A program made the translations under genes and the position numbers. A model generated the notes under the pieces. It saw only the letters and a program-made list of their open reading frames with translations. It searched no databases and was not told the origin of the DNA. Shown in pieces: positions 33,155 to 47,475 of a stretch of DNA of 64,000 nt (position 1 is its first letter; each line of letters starts with the position of its first letter). The DNA comes from Isoperla grammatica (Eukaryota; Arthropoda; Insecta; Plecoptera; Perlodidae): assembly GCA_945910005.1 (NCBI GenBank), contig OX246746.1, forward strand, positions 23,591,092 to 23,655,091, read 5' to 3'.

Positions 33155-33529
33155 ACCGCCATGGCTAGACGAACACACACGTCACGATATCCAGTTTAAA
33201 CTGGCTCTAATTAGTATTATGAAAAGGTCCTGCACAATTATAATTAATTTATTACGACTGTGAACTAGCATGTGTTACTCACTCATCCATGTGTAATTTA
33301 ATATTGATTGGCAACCAATTAAAAATCAAACTTGTGAAATTCAATTACGTTTTCTGTAGAAAATTGGTGTTCGGAATAAATTGTTTACAGCGTAATTGAT
33401 ATTCTCCCAATATCCGACTGTTGCCACATGGAGGATGATTGTAGGGCTAATATTGCCCTCTTAGCCTATTGGGATAGTGGAATTGGTTTAACCATTGTGA
33501 CTGAGTAAAGAGCTCGAGGGAAACTTTTA

Positions 33530-33610
33530 TCATGACTCCTGGGGGTGCGAATCGAACCAGTGGCCTCCAACAAACAGTTCTGATTCTTGTTGCTTTACGG
33601 CTCTATCATT
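33530..33610 (-). repeat. tRNA-derived SINE head (candidate, minus strand)
   Basis: On the minus strand GATAGAGCCGTAAAGCAAC (A-box-like) is followed about 35 bases later by CACTGGTTCGATTCGCACC, which contains a good B box. The anticodon-arm region does not fold convincingly, so a functional tRNA is excluded. The SINE body would run toward lower coordinates. Confidence 0.4.
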
Positions 33611-33679
33611 GCAATCAGGTGAGGGAGGACAGAATAAGATTAAGGGCAATTTAAGAAGAAAAAAGAAAAATAACACGAT

Positions 33680-33765
33680 TTATGCCATGCGGGATTCAAA
33701 CCCACATCTTTATAGGTGGCATACGCTTACCTGCGTCCAAACTGCATGAGCCACCGCGGACGGGG
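33680..33765 (-). repeat. tRNA-derived SINE head, another family (minus strand)
   Basis: The minus strand reads GCGGTGGCTCATGCAGTTTG (A box TGGCTCATGCAG), then GATGTGGGTTTGAATCCCGC (B box GGTTTGAATCC), then ATGGCATAAATCGTG. A similar B-box context is seen at about 5665-5690. The intervening arm does not form a tRNA cloverleaf. Confidence 0.45.
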
Positions 33766-35514
33766 GTAAACCGTTTAATTGGAAGCTGTACCTTCTTATA
33801 GATGAATATATATCAATTAAGATTGTTTTACGGTTTTTACGATATTTATATGTTTAATTTTACTAAACTCGACGTTCCGTGGAGAAATAAATAATTAACG
33901 TGGCAACACCGTGAAACATTTTACATCAACATAAAGGAAGGCTGCGAAAATATTCACCAGTTTTTCTGTGTTTAGTTATATTCTATTAATATTGTATAGT
34001 TCATTTTATAATGAGTACATAATTGTTTTAAATAATATGTATTAATTATGCAATTAGACAATATTACCCACAATCGCATATCTAATCTAATGAAATATAA
34101 AAATACCTGAATTAATTTTTAATTCCTACGGTGTCAATTTATACATAACTGTGTTTCATTATATATGTGTATTATAGTTATGGTGCGCTGTACTACAACC
34201 CGCCCCATTGTTAGAAGCGTTGTCTTCCTTTTCAGTACGGCTGTACTAATGTAATGTATCCCTTACACGTATTACGTGAACGCAAGCTTGCCGCCTTTCT
34301 CTCGTGAGTTACACCAATTACCACAACTACACCAAAGTCACTGGATTTCAGTGTCTGTCGGTACAGTCAGTATAGCCAAGCCACTAGTGTATTGGTGTCA
34401 CGTTCCAAACACTAAATTATAGTGTATCGCAAGAGTAAAGTAACGCCAATACAAAGGGTACATGTATACATAAATTGAGAAAGTGGACGATTCGTTTCGC
34501 TTGTCATTATTTTATGATCGAACTGATTCGTATGTTTGAAGGGACGGATGGTCGTCACTTCTTTGACCTCCTGGCTCGCGTGCGGGTAATCATGTTACCC
34601 TGTTTCACCGTGTCACTCTTTGTACGGTTCATGGGAATCATCTCACGATAAATGGAATTGGCACGAATGAGTGTATATATATATATATAATATACCGTCA
34701 TCGGTGGGCTTTCCATTTATGTTCCAAGCAGCAAAGAGATGCGGGATCGAATCCCGGTGTGTGTGTGTGTTTTTTTTTTTATAACACATAACCTACAAAT
34801 GTGCCTCTCTACGTCACAAACTCTGTAAGTTAAATGAGAAACCAACAACTTTACCTCGAAATCAAACTTAATAGTAATTTATTTGTACAGCTATATCAAT
34901 AAAAACTGCCCTAACGTGATATTTTGATATCATGAGTTAGGATGTTATTTGTTACCACATACACATGAAGAACCAGAAAAAAAGCATTACTTTTAGGTAG
35001 GATGTGTTCCAAAAAACGACCCAGTGCCAGGATTAATCGGCGAACAAAGATTTAAATATTAGTCTCGGTTATTTACATATTTTTCAAACAAATGTATCAT
35101 TGACGGTGTTTGCTATTTTACATCTTATTTATGATTGAACTGTGCATATTCAAAGTCACATACGCCATTTTGCCATTTGAATCTAATTGTAATTCGGATT
35201 AGAATTCGAACTCCAACATTTCAATGGATCCTACACAACAATGGATTTATCGAAAGAATTTAATATTTCTTATACCTTTATCAGTCAACCCCATGTGTGC
35301 ACAAAACACCTTTTATTGATACTTGATAATAAATACGCCATTTACCCGCATAGTAAACATGACTGCAGCGTACAACATGTGACTGCAAGCATCGCGCTCT
35401 GCAATCTGATGGAAGCCGCTATCAGCACAGCTATATAGGAGGTTTTCAATTGGCTTGTATACGTTGTTCCCATCTAGATTTAATATAAAACCGAAAAGTC
35501 ATTGAAACGTATAT
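33766..35514. other. Non-coding DNA with short simple repeats
   Basis: Contains a TA run at about 34674-34690, a B-box-like GGGATCGAATCCCGG at about 34742-34756 followed by a GT run and T10, and otherwise AT-rich sequence. No coding signal. Confidence 0.4.
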
Positions 35515-35680
35515 TTCCGGCTAGAGCGCTAGAGCGCGCGCGGTGGGATACCCGTCACCATCACGGACCGTGCCCGCTGCCTAGGCCTAGGCCTAGGTTG
35601 TCTGTGACGTGTGCTGCTGCCACTCGCGTGTAGCTCCGCAGATGGTCAGCTCAGCTAGCGCGTGCTATGCTAATGAGTTC
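35515..35680. promoter_or_regulatory. Small CpG-rich block, possible promoter
   Basis: The sequence holds GCGCTAGAGCGCGCGCGGTG, CCCGTCACC, CGTGCCCGCTGC, a CTAGGCCTAGGCCTAGG run, GACGTGTGC and CACTCGCGTG. CpG is dense compared with flanking AT-rich DNA. No exon with convincing coding potential was found on either side, so the promoter reading is tentative. Confidence 0.25.
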
Positions 35681-38600
35681 CCCCTACCACCCACTCCCTC
35701 ACCGGCAGCCCCTCAGGGGTTTCTCGGGATGGATAGATGTGTCTGTTGTGGGGGAGTGTAAATTAAAACACACGACTGTCTCCCCCTCCCTCCCCATATC
35801 AATTAATGCCGTAGGTAGACATTACACGTTTTCATGTTTAATGGCTGAAGAAGCCGGTAGGTGGCGTTGTTAGAAGGTGTTAATGATGGTGCAAATTAGA
35901 CTATCAAACATTGTTTGTTATTAATAATGCGATTCCGAATGAAAATAAATGCAATGGGTGTGGTGAAGAGCGTCTTGCCCTTGGGGTGTGTGCTATACAT
36001 GGTTGGAGAAGTGGAACGACCTACAAGGAATAACTTATACCCGTAAATTAAAAATGAAATTCAAATTAGGGTAGTGGTATTTTACGTGGAGTTGAAGGCA
36101 CCGGTTCTTTGATGTAGATCGTGCATATACACGGCGAACCACACGTGGCTGAAAGGGAAATGTACATACGTTATAGCAGGCACGCAATTTTTTTTAGGAA
36201 GAAACTTTATTACTTATAATTGCTTCTCAAGACCATATAGCACCAAGAAGTTGTTACGAGTAGGCCAACCTATCAATCATGTACTTATAACTGTATAATG
36301 TTTCAATGCGTGGTACGTACGTAGGCTATACAAATCAGTCTCCGTTGGGGATATTACAAAGGGGCTACCTTAGTTGAAACAATTCTATGCAGAGTAAAAC
36401 TTCTTGCATTATTACAGCAAGACAGGTCACCGGTAATACATATGAAATCAAATCAAGTGCATATTTAGTTTACTTCGTTCTTCTACTTACCAAATGTAAA
36501 ATTTGCGATGAAATATTGCGATAGTTATAGATAGAGGTACGGTTTTAGCGTTTTAGTTTTAGATGCTTAATTGGTGAACATGTATTTTTGGTAACGCTGC
36601 AAAATAGTTTACTTATACAGGGTTTTGTCTTACACAACGTTGTCGTTTTCAGTTTTTTTTTTTTTGTGAATACCCGTGTAAAAACACATCTATTTTGTGC
36701 AAGTAAAATAAAAATAAGTCAGTGCAATTTTGATTTAACTTTGGTTCTGATTTCATTATATCAGGTAAAAAACCTACACAATCTAAATTTTAATTAAATT
36801 GTAAAATGGGTTATATTGATTTCACAATAGAATGGTTCAGCTAGCTTATTACTGGCGCCCCAAGTCTTCTGTATTTACCCGTATTTGCCTTCGCGTCTCC
36901 TCCAGCCACTATGATCATCTCCCCGAAGAGAAATCATGTCAGCTCAGGGAGTTCTTTAATTTTTGTTTGTCTTGTCGAATGTGAACCGTCTGAATCGATA
37001 GCATGTGATCGTATTCTGTGTTCGACTACAGAAAGAATATCCACTGAACCGTTTAATGCTGCCTGCTTAAAGGCGCCCGCACATATATAAGGTCCAACTT
37101 CAATATTGAAGTAAGTCTCAAACATGAGCGATCGGGGGAAAAGTTTTATACCAATCACAGACTCGGCTAAATTACGCGCGTCTCATACGGGCATCGATAC
37201 CTGACGTGTGGGATTCATATGTGACGTCACATCACAATGCACACATGCTGAGGAGTTTTACTGCCTGAACAAGCGAAGTGAACGATTCCGCTTCGGGGAT
37301 CACGTCTGTTCATTTTCCCTTCACAAATGCTACATACCTCTATCAAATTATTCTTGTTCGCGACCACACAACCAAACTACGTTGCGCAGCTAGAATTTAC
37401 CCAGCAAGAGCTAATATTCCAAGTGACGTTTGAATTAATGCTCACAGGGGACAATGTTTCGAAAAATTATAAATGCATATACACTTTTTTTTTACGGAAT
37501 ACACCACAGTGCGTTGAAATCAAACTGGGGTTCTATGCGAAACAAATCTACCAACTCGGTATAAATGTGGTATTATGTATTCTTGAGTTCTTATCTGATG
37601 ATCTGAAGATCATCTGGCCACGCGCGGCTGTCTTCAATATAGAAAATTACAAGTTTCTGGCCGGAAGCTCAAAATGTTTACGTGCTTTTAAATCAATCTC
37701 GTACGTAATTTGTGCTAATGTGTTACAAATTTTTCAATAAATTACTACTTCTAGACGAGATAAAATCAACAAACGTGGTCTGCCAGCGGCAAATGTTGAA
37801 AAGTGAGTCGATTATGACCTAACACGGTTAAATCTAGATTTCAATTTTGCAATCGGTATTTTAGACCATATTATAATGATAAGACGGACGCAGTGTTAGT
37901 ATTGTGAACAACACTAACATATTTCGCTTGGTAGGTACAAAATTGATTTACAAATGAGGTCAATAAATCTAGCTGCAAAACATATACAAGGAAAACCATT
38001 ATAATAGATTATATGACAAAAAACGAATACTAAATACTAATTTTAAATTATCATTCATGTACATTGAATATTAAATGTTTTCTTTTATTGAAGGTATGTA
38101 TTTAAATATATATTTCAATGATTTGATCCAATATTAATTTCCTTGAATTAAAATTTAACATTGGTGCACAACACCGGACTGTTCAGTTTAAGATGTTAAT
38201 GTTCTACGATGTTACATAATTTCTTCCGAACTGTATCGATTTATAGTAACCAGATAATTTCAAAATGTTTGAACTTCGAAGAACGTCAAATTTTCTGCGT
38301 GAAACTTTATAATAATATTTGCAAAAATGAAAATGACAATGTTGAATGTAAATAATTTGTTCATTCTGTAAGAGCTTAGATGAGGATTCGTGTAGTTTAC
38401 AATGACCAACCGGAAATACTTATCAAGAAAACTGATTTCGAAGCAACGCAGCAATATCAATTGAAAAATATTAGTTGTCTTAAAAAAGTAATTATAAAAA
38501 TGGTAAAGAATTTGTATTCCTAATTTAAAAACACTATATTCCTCCAGACTAGTAGAACTAAATATGAATAGAAAATAATATCCACAGTAGAATCAAATCA

Positions 38601-38974
38601 ACTTTCTTATACTTCAATTTGTTACAAAATAAAACAAAACCATCTGAAAAGTTATTACTGTAGTTTGTGAATTCCACAGTATTAAAATAAAAAGTAAAGT
38701 CTCAATAGTTTCTGATTATGAAATGAACAGCCGAGGGTACAGAAAACGATATATTTCGTTTGAATAATCATAAAGCCATTATTTTATAATTATTATTTTT
38801 TTAAATAATTTATACCGTCAATCTAAGTTTTAGTGATAGGAAACGAATTGAAGACGTTATAAAGAGTTTCTAGCTCAGGAGTCTGTGAGACACTGGGTAT
38901 ATCCCCTCACTACTGCTATGTCCCCTCACAGATAACTTATCACCATCTGTACTCCCACTACCCTCACACCCCTA
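35681..38974. other. Non-coding DNA, nothing firmly recognised
   Basis: The longest ORF is 137 codons (37327-37740, plus); it has no recognisable domain and its Leu/Ile/Phe-rich content follows the AT-rich composition. A CRE-like palindrome TGTGACGTCACA is near 37220 and a hairpin GATGATCTGAAGATCATC near 37588. AT content is very high at 38000-38820. Confidence 0.35.
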
Positions 38975-39247
38975 ATATAATAATAATGTCACGTAGAAAT
39001 CCCTGCTTTAGGGTCAGCATCATGACTGTACCAAATGTTCCCTTTCCCCTCTTTGGGTGACATAACTAGGTATGTAAGGATGTTTGGATAGTTGGAAGAA
39101 ATGTCCAAGGGCTGCTAATTGGACCTAATCCCAAAATTCACCTTGTTTTTCAGGAAAACCTTAAAAAAATCATTAGCCAGGGTTTTCGGTGACCAATTTC
39201 GAACCAGTGACGTAATCTCGCGTCTTACCACTGAGCCACCTCTACCA
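38975..39247 (-). repeat. Main tRNA-derived SINE, diverged copy (minus strand)
   Basis: In minus orientation the head is at 39247 (plus strand reads CTTACCACTGAGCCACCTCT) and the tail is ATATAATAATAATG at 38975. The body is traceable as GGTGACATAACTAGG and GTTTGGATAGTTGGAAG. Substitutions are frequent compared with the copy at 18509, so this is an older insertion. Confidence 0.75.
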
Positions 39248-40683
39248 GAGAGTCTAATATGAGACAGCACAACTCAAAATACCAGTACATGTGAGTGTAT
39301 GTGTGACTTGAATTTCTTTCAGGTGTTTTTTTATAGTGGTACATTTACATTGAGCGAGTCACAAGCCTCTAGCGTAAGTGTGAGGTGTCGCTGGCAAACA
39401 TACAGAACTCTAAAAGCTGGGTACACACAATAATCCATGTCAGCTACAGCTTCAGTTGGGGTTGCATCGTTCACAGCTGATTGTCGATCGCATTCGACAC
39501 ATTCCTTACCAGTCTAACATGGAAATATCTTTAGAAATAGATACAGGGATGATATATTCTGCTTACAAATTTATTTTTCATACTATCGGTCGTGTTGAAC
39601 CAAAAAATAGTATAATGATTAAAGTGTCCAATGGCTGGAATCTTGAGCTGACGTTACAGTAAATCGAATTGAGGCAACAGTTCGCAATCTCATTCACTAA
39701 AACTAGGGAAAGAATGGACAAAGAGCCAAAGAGGTAATTTATTACTCTAGCCTAGATGCCTCATGACCGTGAATTTCCTCGTTCCCGTGATAAAATTTTG
39801 TGTCAACTTATCAGAGGTGGAAACTTGTGTAGAGGTGAATCCAACGCTGGAGTTTTAGGTGCCTGAAATATTACCTTCATCTCATTTGAGATTACCTCCT
39901 TTGGATTCATTCGGGTATCAGTTTCAAGATTTCATTGGCTGGTAACTTTTTGTGATGAAATGTCTTACTTTAGTGACATATAATGCCGGTTCTTAGAGCA
40001 CACCGAATATAGTGACTTATAACCAACATTTTCGGTGATCTGGAAGCTAAATATGACGCCTTTTTTCAAAGTGTAAACAACTTTTATGAATGTAATCCAT
40101 TTAATAAACATAGCCATTGAAAGGAGAACAAAGTTTGAAGAAACTGTTCTAGTTTCGAGATCTCCAGTTTCATCAAAAGTTCACCCAAAGCTATACACTA
40201 AGCAGTAAGCTATTCACCGAAACGGGCTCTGATGTATTTGTGTGCGCACACTCAACGAGGACTTATGAATGGCTATATTTACATATGTGCAAGAAGTTTG
40301 TCGGAGTATTTTATCATTAGAAAGGTAACATTTTAAAAGCAAAGAGATGAACAAAGATCAAAGAGCTGCAATGCAATCGCGTTGTTTAGAGCAAAAAAGA
40401 ATTTAAACACTGCACACAGAAATACTTCTTTACTAGGTTTGCGCGTTTCGTTAAAAACCATTTATGGAGGAATAACCAAATGCAAAGTTACTAGTTATTT
40501 ACAAAACCCACTCCGTACCAGGAAATCCTACTTGACTTGCACACACTGCATGGTCTATATTTACATTTGTTGTTGTGTTGTTGTAGTATTTGTCTATATT
40601 TATAGACGTGATATGAGGACTCATTGCAGTACCTACTTGCTTTCAAAATACGTGTGTGTGTTTACATACTGAGCTGTTAAGCA
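39248..40683. other. Non-coding DNA, nothing recognised
   Basis: Only short ORFs, such as 39456-39662 plus (68 codons) without recognisable similarity. Confidence 0.35.
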
Positions 40684-40765
40684 CACCGATCTGTAATTTC
40701 AGGGGTACACGTACCTACTGCCAGGGCAGTAACATGTCTGGGTTCAATCCCCATGCGGTATTTCA
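40684..40765 (+). repeat. tRNA-like SINE head (candidate)
   Basis: A B-box GGGTTCAATCCCC near 40740-40752 is followed by ATGCGGTATTTCAATACC. The upstream A-box-like segment is weak (GGGGTACACGTACC). Confidence 0.3.
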
Positions 40766-41682
40766 ATACCTAATTAGTTTGTTTTATTTTCAGGCGTTCA
40801 CAATAAAATGAATTAAAATATGGTGAGCAAAAGTTGTCTTTAATCTATTTTATAATTGGAATTACTCTGGTGTAGTGCACAGGAAGTTCAAGTGAAAATC
40901 CAACCCCAATATCAAACCCGAATCTATTGTGACAAAAAAGTATAAACACAAAACATAAAACTTACGCGAATTTGTTAATTTTTCTTTCGAGCTAGATTTA
41001 GGCTAAAAAAGGAAACAAAATATACCATTTTATCATGCGTTTTTTTTTCAATTTTTTAAATAAATTTAATTGGATTATTCGTACACTTACGAAGCTCTTA
41101 TTTTCCATTCCTTCAGCTTCAGCAATGTAAATGCTGTTTCAGCAAAATACACTGAACAAATCTTGCGCGATAACGCGATCACAACACTTGAGCACCAGCA
41201 TTGACCTCCTCGAAGAGAAATGGAGACATTTACTCAAATACTTCCAAGTACCAAGAGAAAATCCGAAGCTAAAGTGAATAACATCACTGTAGTGAACTTT
41301 AGCTCGAAGCAATCTTTACATATAAATATAATTTGCCTCTACTAGTAAAACTCATTTAATAAAACTCTCGAGAAAGCATCAAGTGGTGTACTAGCCACAG
41401 TTCATATAACTAATGCGCCGACTTTTTTTTGAAGCGTCATCAATGATGAATGATACATTATATTTGGGCTTTACATCGTCTTACTTCGTCAACGATGCTA
41501 TAACTGTGGCGAAAACGCGTGCGAGGATAGTCCGAGTAGTATAAAAAGCGCACAGAATTACCTATTTTTAGTCATATCTCACGCATGCTTCACAAAATCG
41601 AAAACTGGCGCAGATGTGGTCTCATAGGTTGTTACATTTTATCTATGTGGATGTAGTAAAAATAACAAGCCTACTGATTATA
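40766..41682. other. Non-coding DNA, nothing recognised
   Basis: AT-rich; no significant ORF. Confidence 0.35.
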
Positions 41683-41963
41683 ATATAATAATAATAATCT
41701 TTTTGTAGGAATACGTGTTATACTGTTATAGGGTGCACACCAGCTTTACCTGATGTGCCCCTCTTCAGGTGACTTACTAGGTTATTAGGGTGTTTGGATA
41801 GCTGAGAAGGAATGTCCGAGGGCTGATAGTAGGACTCAATCCCAGCATTTCCCTTTACGACTGACGAAACCCTCGGAAAAACCTTCAGTCAGGACTGCCG
41901 GTGGCCGGAATCGAACCGGTGAAGTAGAGTCTCGCGTCCTACCGCTGAGCCACCCCTATCGGT
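41683..41963 (-). repeat. Main tRNA-derived SINE, well-preserved copy (minus strand)
   Basis: Full length. The tail is TATAATAATAATAAT at the low-coordinate end. Then come GGGTGCACACCAGC, CCCCTCTTCAGGTGACTTAC, GGACTCAATCCCAGCATT and CTTCAGTCAGGACTGCCGG in order, then GGAATCGAACCGG (B box in reverse) and CGCTGAGCCACC (A box in reverse), ending CCTATCGGT at 41963. The reverse complement is close to the copy at 18509. Confidence 0.88.
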
Positions 41964-44235
41964 TTTATAATATAAGATATATAGACCATACAAGTGTGTG
42001 GTGCTTACGAAACTGCATCTAACTATAGTCTCACTGTTTCAATGTCATCTGGCTATCTTGTGACATGAGTATCAAGAGATAATGTATTGTAAATACTGTG
42101 ACTGCATCAGTCCCTGGTTTACGGCCTCGAGACCACCGAGTGTAGCGACTGTACCCCGCTCACAGTCGCGTGTCAAAACCTCATTAATACGATAACATAA
42201 CCAAATATATCAATCCCACTGAATTACACCGGTACACAATAAAATTAGAATAAAAACGACTTTTCACAGTGATAAAAGTCGAATCGGAACGCCACTGTTC
42301 AGTGGGTCGCGTAATCCAACAAAAGCAATGTGATTTAAAACCACATTCGCACATGGGTGTTGTTTACAAAATGCAAAATCAATCAATCAAATTAACGTGT
42401 TTGTAAATATACAAACGCGTACGTTGCTGCGACCCACGAAACCATTCACATTAACATAAAAATACATTCTGTGAACATTGTGTTATAATATTATTGTACC
42501 GTTGCTATGCAGCGTGCCTATGTAAATACGGAACCACAGTCCATTGCTTCTCAATGGCTGCAAATATCCCTGGCTGGCTGACTGAATAGTTGGTATAATC
42601 TACTGATCTATTTCTTGAGTGAGTTTCTGTTATGCGGTATAATAATATGTGATTCTAAGACAATCTCGCCAGAAATCTAACTTGTATTTCCATACAAGAA
42701 GCAGCTTGTGCATACTTTGAGCATTAGCAATGAGCACATGCATGTGTAGCCTCCAGGTGAAACCTCGGTAACCGCTAACTAAATAGCTCATGATTTACCT
42801 TGTGCTGGAGCTCATCAAATATTCTTCCTCATGAAAACAGTTAAAACATAACGTGTTGGTCAAATACCAAATATGAATACAAACGAGGTATATCATGCAT
42901 ACATGTATGTAATCATTCAATGTTGTCTTGATTAAAATTCAAAACAGCTGGATTGTAGATGGGAACCATCAAATTGTTAAACTGCAGGTATAATGTGGCA
43001 CCATGTCTGAATAAACTTATAAAAAATACTTATATGTTTAAATTTCAAACCAATAAACCTTTGGCAACTAAATAGGATGGATATTACATAAATCAATGCG
43101 AGTGAGTCATATTAAAGTGTTTTAGACCTTGGCGGGGACGATGGTATATTATCCCTCGTATATTCCATAGGTGTATTAGAAAAAGACGGTCTATTACCTT
43201 ACGTTGGGGTTGTACTTCGGGTAGTGAATATGAATATAATCCTGTCAGGTTGGGCGAACAGGGTTACATGATATTTTTCACTAACACTTGCCAATATCAG
43301 CTGGGAACTTCGGAAGCACTTTTTAAAAATTTCCATTCAGGCCCGAGGTAGGATTGGTTGGTGTAAACGGCTGCAGCTACGTCTCACGTTCAGAAACTTA
43401 AAATTTCATTCCGTCAAAAAAGCTGTCACCCTTTTCTCGCTCTCACTCTCCATCCAAAGTAAATCCGTGATGGTCTCCTTAGGGAGGCTGGCTGACACAC
43501 GTCTTAGGCTAAGACATTTCATTTTCCCTCGCAAATATTTATGACAACATTATCGCTTAACACTTTATATATATACAACGCTGGCGTCAGCAAGTGTGTA
43601 GATAGACGCTTGGGCTCACAGCACACACAACTTATCTCAGAAACTTCGGTTTCCGGTTTATACAGCACCTGCAGAAACCACTGACGCGACTTAATCATAA
43701 CTTTGGTTTGAGAACGTTACAACAGTTCAAGTTGCTCAATCATTCTAGATTTTAGAAAACGTTGGAAGTTCACTACTCCAGACATCAGGTGTGCGCCAAG
43801 CTAGTAAGTCTCCTTGTGCTACAAATCAGTGGCTTCGATCACAAGTATAACTTCTGTTCCGAATTCCGATACCCTACTAATAAATCACACAATGCTTCTC
43901 GACACAGAAGTTGAGTTTTTCAAGAAATCGATTCGACACAGACAAGAAAGGATTAACATAGTCACTCAACTCAATATACTCTGAAGGTCTTCTTGGACCA
44001 GATGGTATATACTGTACACAAACCAACCCCAACTTAAACTTAAACTCGTGTACCCCATTTGAGCAGCTTCGGAAATAATAAGTATTGAATTTAAAGGGAG
44101 ATTTAAATATACATACAAAATTAATATTCTCTTACTGCGATATACTTCGTATCAACGAAAACCTAAAATATAGGTATTTCTTCAATCCGCTAAGAATACC
44201 TATTATTGTTTGATTAAGAGCATTTTTCTCACATT
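41964..44235. other. Non-coding DNA, nothing firmly recognised
   Basis: A hairpin CGACTTTT...AAAAGTCG is near 42258-42283. GTGGGTCGCG at about 42302 and TGCGACCCAC at about 42427 form short inverted arms. No ORF of interest. Confidence 0.35.
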
Positions 44236-44386
44236 AATCGATAGAGGTGGCTCAGCAGTAACACGAAGTACTATAATTCGAGAGGTCGCTGGTTTGATAA
44301 CCGCTACACCGGTAATCCAAACTGAAGGGGTATTCCGAGATTTTTCTCAGTCAAAAAAAGAATTCTCGGATTTAGTCCAATATCAA
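44236..44386 (+). repeat. Main tRNA-derived SINE, 3'-truncated copy
   Basis: It starts AATCGATAGAGGTGGCTCAG (A box), has TATAATTCGAGAGGTCGCTG and a mutated B box GGTTTGATAACC. The body is followed through CTGAAGGGGTATTCCGAG and TCTCGGATTTAGTCC, after which similarity stops. The 3' half and tail are missing. Confidence 0.75.
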
Positions 44387-47300
44387 TTCATACACATTTT
44401 CAACACCATATATCTTCAATAAAACTAAGGAAAAGTAAATTCGAAATGTATCGAAAGTTCTCAACAAAGCTACAAAATGATATCAATTGTAACTATTTCG
44501 TTCGAACGGATTCCCATCGCTTTTCTCTAAAGTGGAAAGCAAAGTGCAGATACGAAATGACAAAGGGAGCACAGACTGCGTGCGATAGGAAAGAGAATGT
44601 AAATATTTGGCCATCAATATGGTCGGCGACAATATAAATTGGTAATACATTATTATTATTATTAAACTAGAAGGAGTGTCAAGCAGGGGAACGTATAATA
44701 ATAAACGTGGGAGTAAGAAGAATATAAAGAATACACAATAGTAATTCATTCTTCCGGAAAAGCCCTAATCGATATTCTGGAAATCACACAATCCGTCTCA
44801 TTCTGCTTCTGTTCGAACTTGATTGCGCTAGAGAAGGGTCAAAGACAGCAACAAAGTAACCTTTAATAGAAAATCCTCGCATTTTGCCTGTCAACGTAGA
44901 CGTTAACATCTAGAAAATGTTCTCTTTTACCTTCCAAACTTTTAAAAAGACCTTAAGGATGGTATCAATAGTATCGCAAACCAGCGTTATCGCAAACCAG
45001 CCGTTAATCCATTTCAGGCCGTCCCAACTTCTTTCTTATAAAACAGCCTTCACAGCATTTTGAGGATGGAGTTCAACGTCAGGACGTACTCAACTCCTAT
45101 TTCAAACCAGCCACAAAACATTTCAGGATATCCTCAACTCCTACCTCATAGCAGAGAATGATTCAATTCTACAATTAACCTAGAAAAAGAACATTTTCGA
45201 TTTTCCTTCTCATTTACAAAATAGCAACACCTCCCGTTTATGCATATTCTTCAACTAGCCCCTCCCATGTGCCCGTTCACTTCAAAGCAGTGTAACACAA
45301 GCTTCAAGCCCACACAAACACCATTAATTACAATATTGCAATTGATGGTCCTTCACCATCCGAACTGTGAGCTCCATTACAGCTTCAAACAATGCTTTAC
45401 ACCCGCTTACTAGATGGGCTCTCTGTGATTTGCAGTAAGGTTAAACTGTTTCGTGGTATCATTTAAATGTCGTACGGAGCGGAATGGAATGGACCTGCAG
45501 TGAGTTGTATGGCGGTCAGTATACACGGACCAACGAGGTTTCAGAGGTGGGGGCAATGGCGATGGTGTACTGGGGGTTGGGGTATCACCAGTTTTCATGT
45601 ATCTAATTCAATTGACGAGTGGATTTTTATCGGCCAAATGAGAGCTTGCCGAGCTTTTCACTAACTAAACTTCGACCAAGAAATTGCGATTTTTAAAACG
45701 CCATGTCGAAGGTTATTGTACTAATAAACCGTCAGCTATATCTTATTTACCCACAAAATCCTTGGGCAAAACTCGGATTTCCATCAAAAAGAACGTTTAC
45801 ACCACATCAATATAGATGAGTGTGACTCATAAACGGTCAAATGTAAACCAATTGAGTAATGCACATCAAAAGCATAAGTATGGAAAACAATATATGTTTG
45901 AAAGGTTCTTCCATTTTTGTGCTAAATCGTCGTTTTTTCTTCTTCAGTTTTAAAAGAAATGAGCAATTCATTTTAAAGTATTAAACTCAAAGAGAATTTT
46001 CTTTACATTTCAGTGAAATGGTTCCAATGAATATCTTGGAACCTCTGCCATACACCAGTGATATCGTCTGAGAACACGGGACGAGCAATCCTTACCAGAT
46101 AGCAGATACGTGAGAAGATAGAGATTAGAAAGCATCTTGTGTAAGTCCTCATCAGATGGACGGCCTGCCATGGTCCCTTGACACTGACAGAACACCCTTT
46201 GACATAAAGAAAAACATGATAGATTTCGCAAAAAAAAAAAATTCTTAGACCAGAACGTGATACGGGGGATTGGTTGGTACTGGAGTGATGTCGCGAAAAA
46301 GAATTTCTTTCAAATGTGTTTTAAGGCTGCACAAGAAGCTATTGACCTTAAGGCAGCACAGGACGGTCATATTTTAGCAAATTTGGTGTTATGCGTCGTG
46401 CACATTTTTAAGGTGAACTTCTCTAAAACTGCTCATGGTTGCTAAGGATGAACAAATCAAGGCACTGATGCGCGTACGTAAATACAATTTAAAGAATTAG
46501 GACCAGAATTTGTTTACAGATTTGGAAGCGTAGTCAAAGAAGTCGTGACCTAAGAGATATTCCACTTGACGGTCATAGTATGTCATAAATATGATACATT
46601 GTTGAGGCTTAACCAGAAGCACTGGTGATAAGCGTTGCTCTTTGGAAAAGCAAAAAGCAAACTTAAACCTTCACAAAACATACTTCGGCATCCATGTCCT
46701 GCATATGTATTCACATAAAATATGGGAAGAAGGGTTTAATAAATTGTATTTACATAATATAATATGTTTTCTTTAAAGTTGTAAATAATGTTTCAGTTTT
46801 TTTTTAAACATAGATGAGTTCAGCTATATCAAAATATGAAAATGAAACCCAAAGTAATCTAATACACCATTCTACCATCAAAATATCGAACGAGGTAAAA
46901 TAAATTACCGTATATACACTATTAGTTAGTTCATAAGGTTCCTTGGTCCGGGTATGATCTCTTGCTCTCTTAGCCAGGCGTATTTTGGGAGTAGTATAGA
47001 GGAACGAATAGCTGGGTAGACAGACTGAGTATATATAACTAGTGTACAATCACTTTAGACTATCTGGCCGTGACACTGAAGACAAACTAGACCGCTTGAA
47101 TATCTTCCTAGATTAACAGCGGAGAAATAGTCCCGATATATTTTAACACAGCGCTAAATTAACATTTTTTAATGAAATAAATAAAAATGTTTCCAAGTAT
47201 TATAATCGTTACAGTGATACTTTTGTTAATCTATCGCTTATAATATCAACCGTAATTATCTTCAATATTTGATCCACTTCAGACTTCTTCAATAGCGTTT

Positions 47301-47475
47301 TCATGATATTATTATAACACGTTAATTTGGTGCGGTTTTAATGCATCATTTATCTCTTCGTACACCGAGCAGCAAGATAACATCGTTTGTATTTTCTGCT
47401 ACAAGTACAAAGTATCATTAATAAAACGAACCATGGACAATTTTAGAACTAATTCCCATTACTAACACATTTGCT
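44387..47475. other. Non-coding DNA, nothing firmly recognised
   Basis: A short ATTATTATT run is at about 44650-44664. At 44980-45130 there are degenerate repeats of CAAACCAGC and CATTTCAGG, perhaps an old tandem array. Short ORFs at 45410-45664 and 46257-46445 have no recognisable similarity. Confidence 0.35.

Noticed and set aside
33680..34760. B-box-like sites as separate tRNA genes
   Set aside because: None has a full cloverleaf or pairing acceptor stem; they fit degenerate SINE heads.
37327..37740. 137-codon plus-strand ORF as a gene
   Set aside because: No recognisable domain or flanking signals; length is not remarkable for a 64-kb window.
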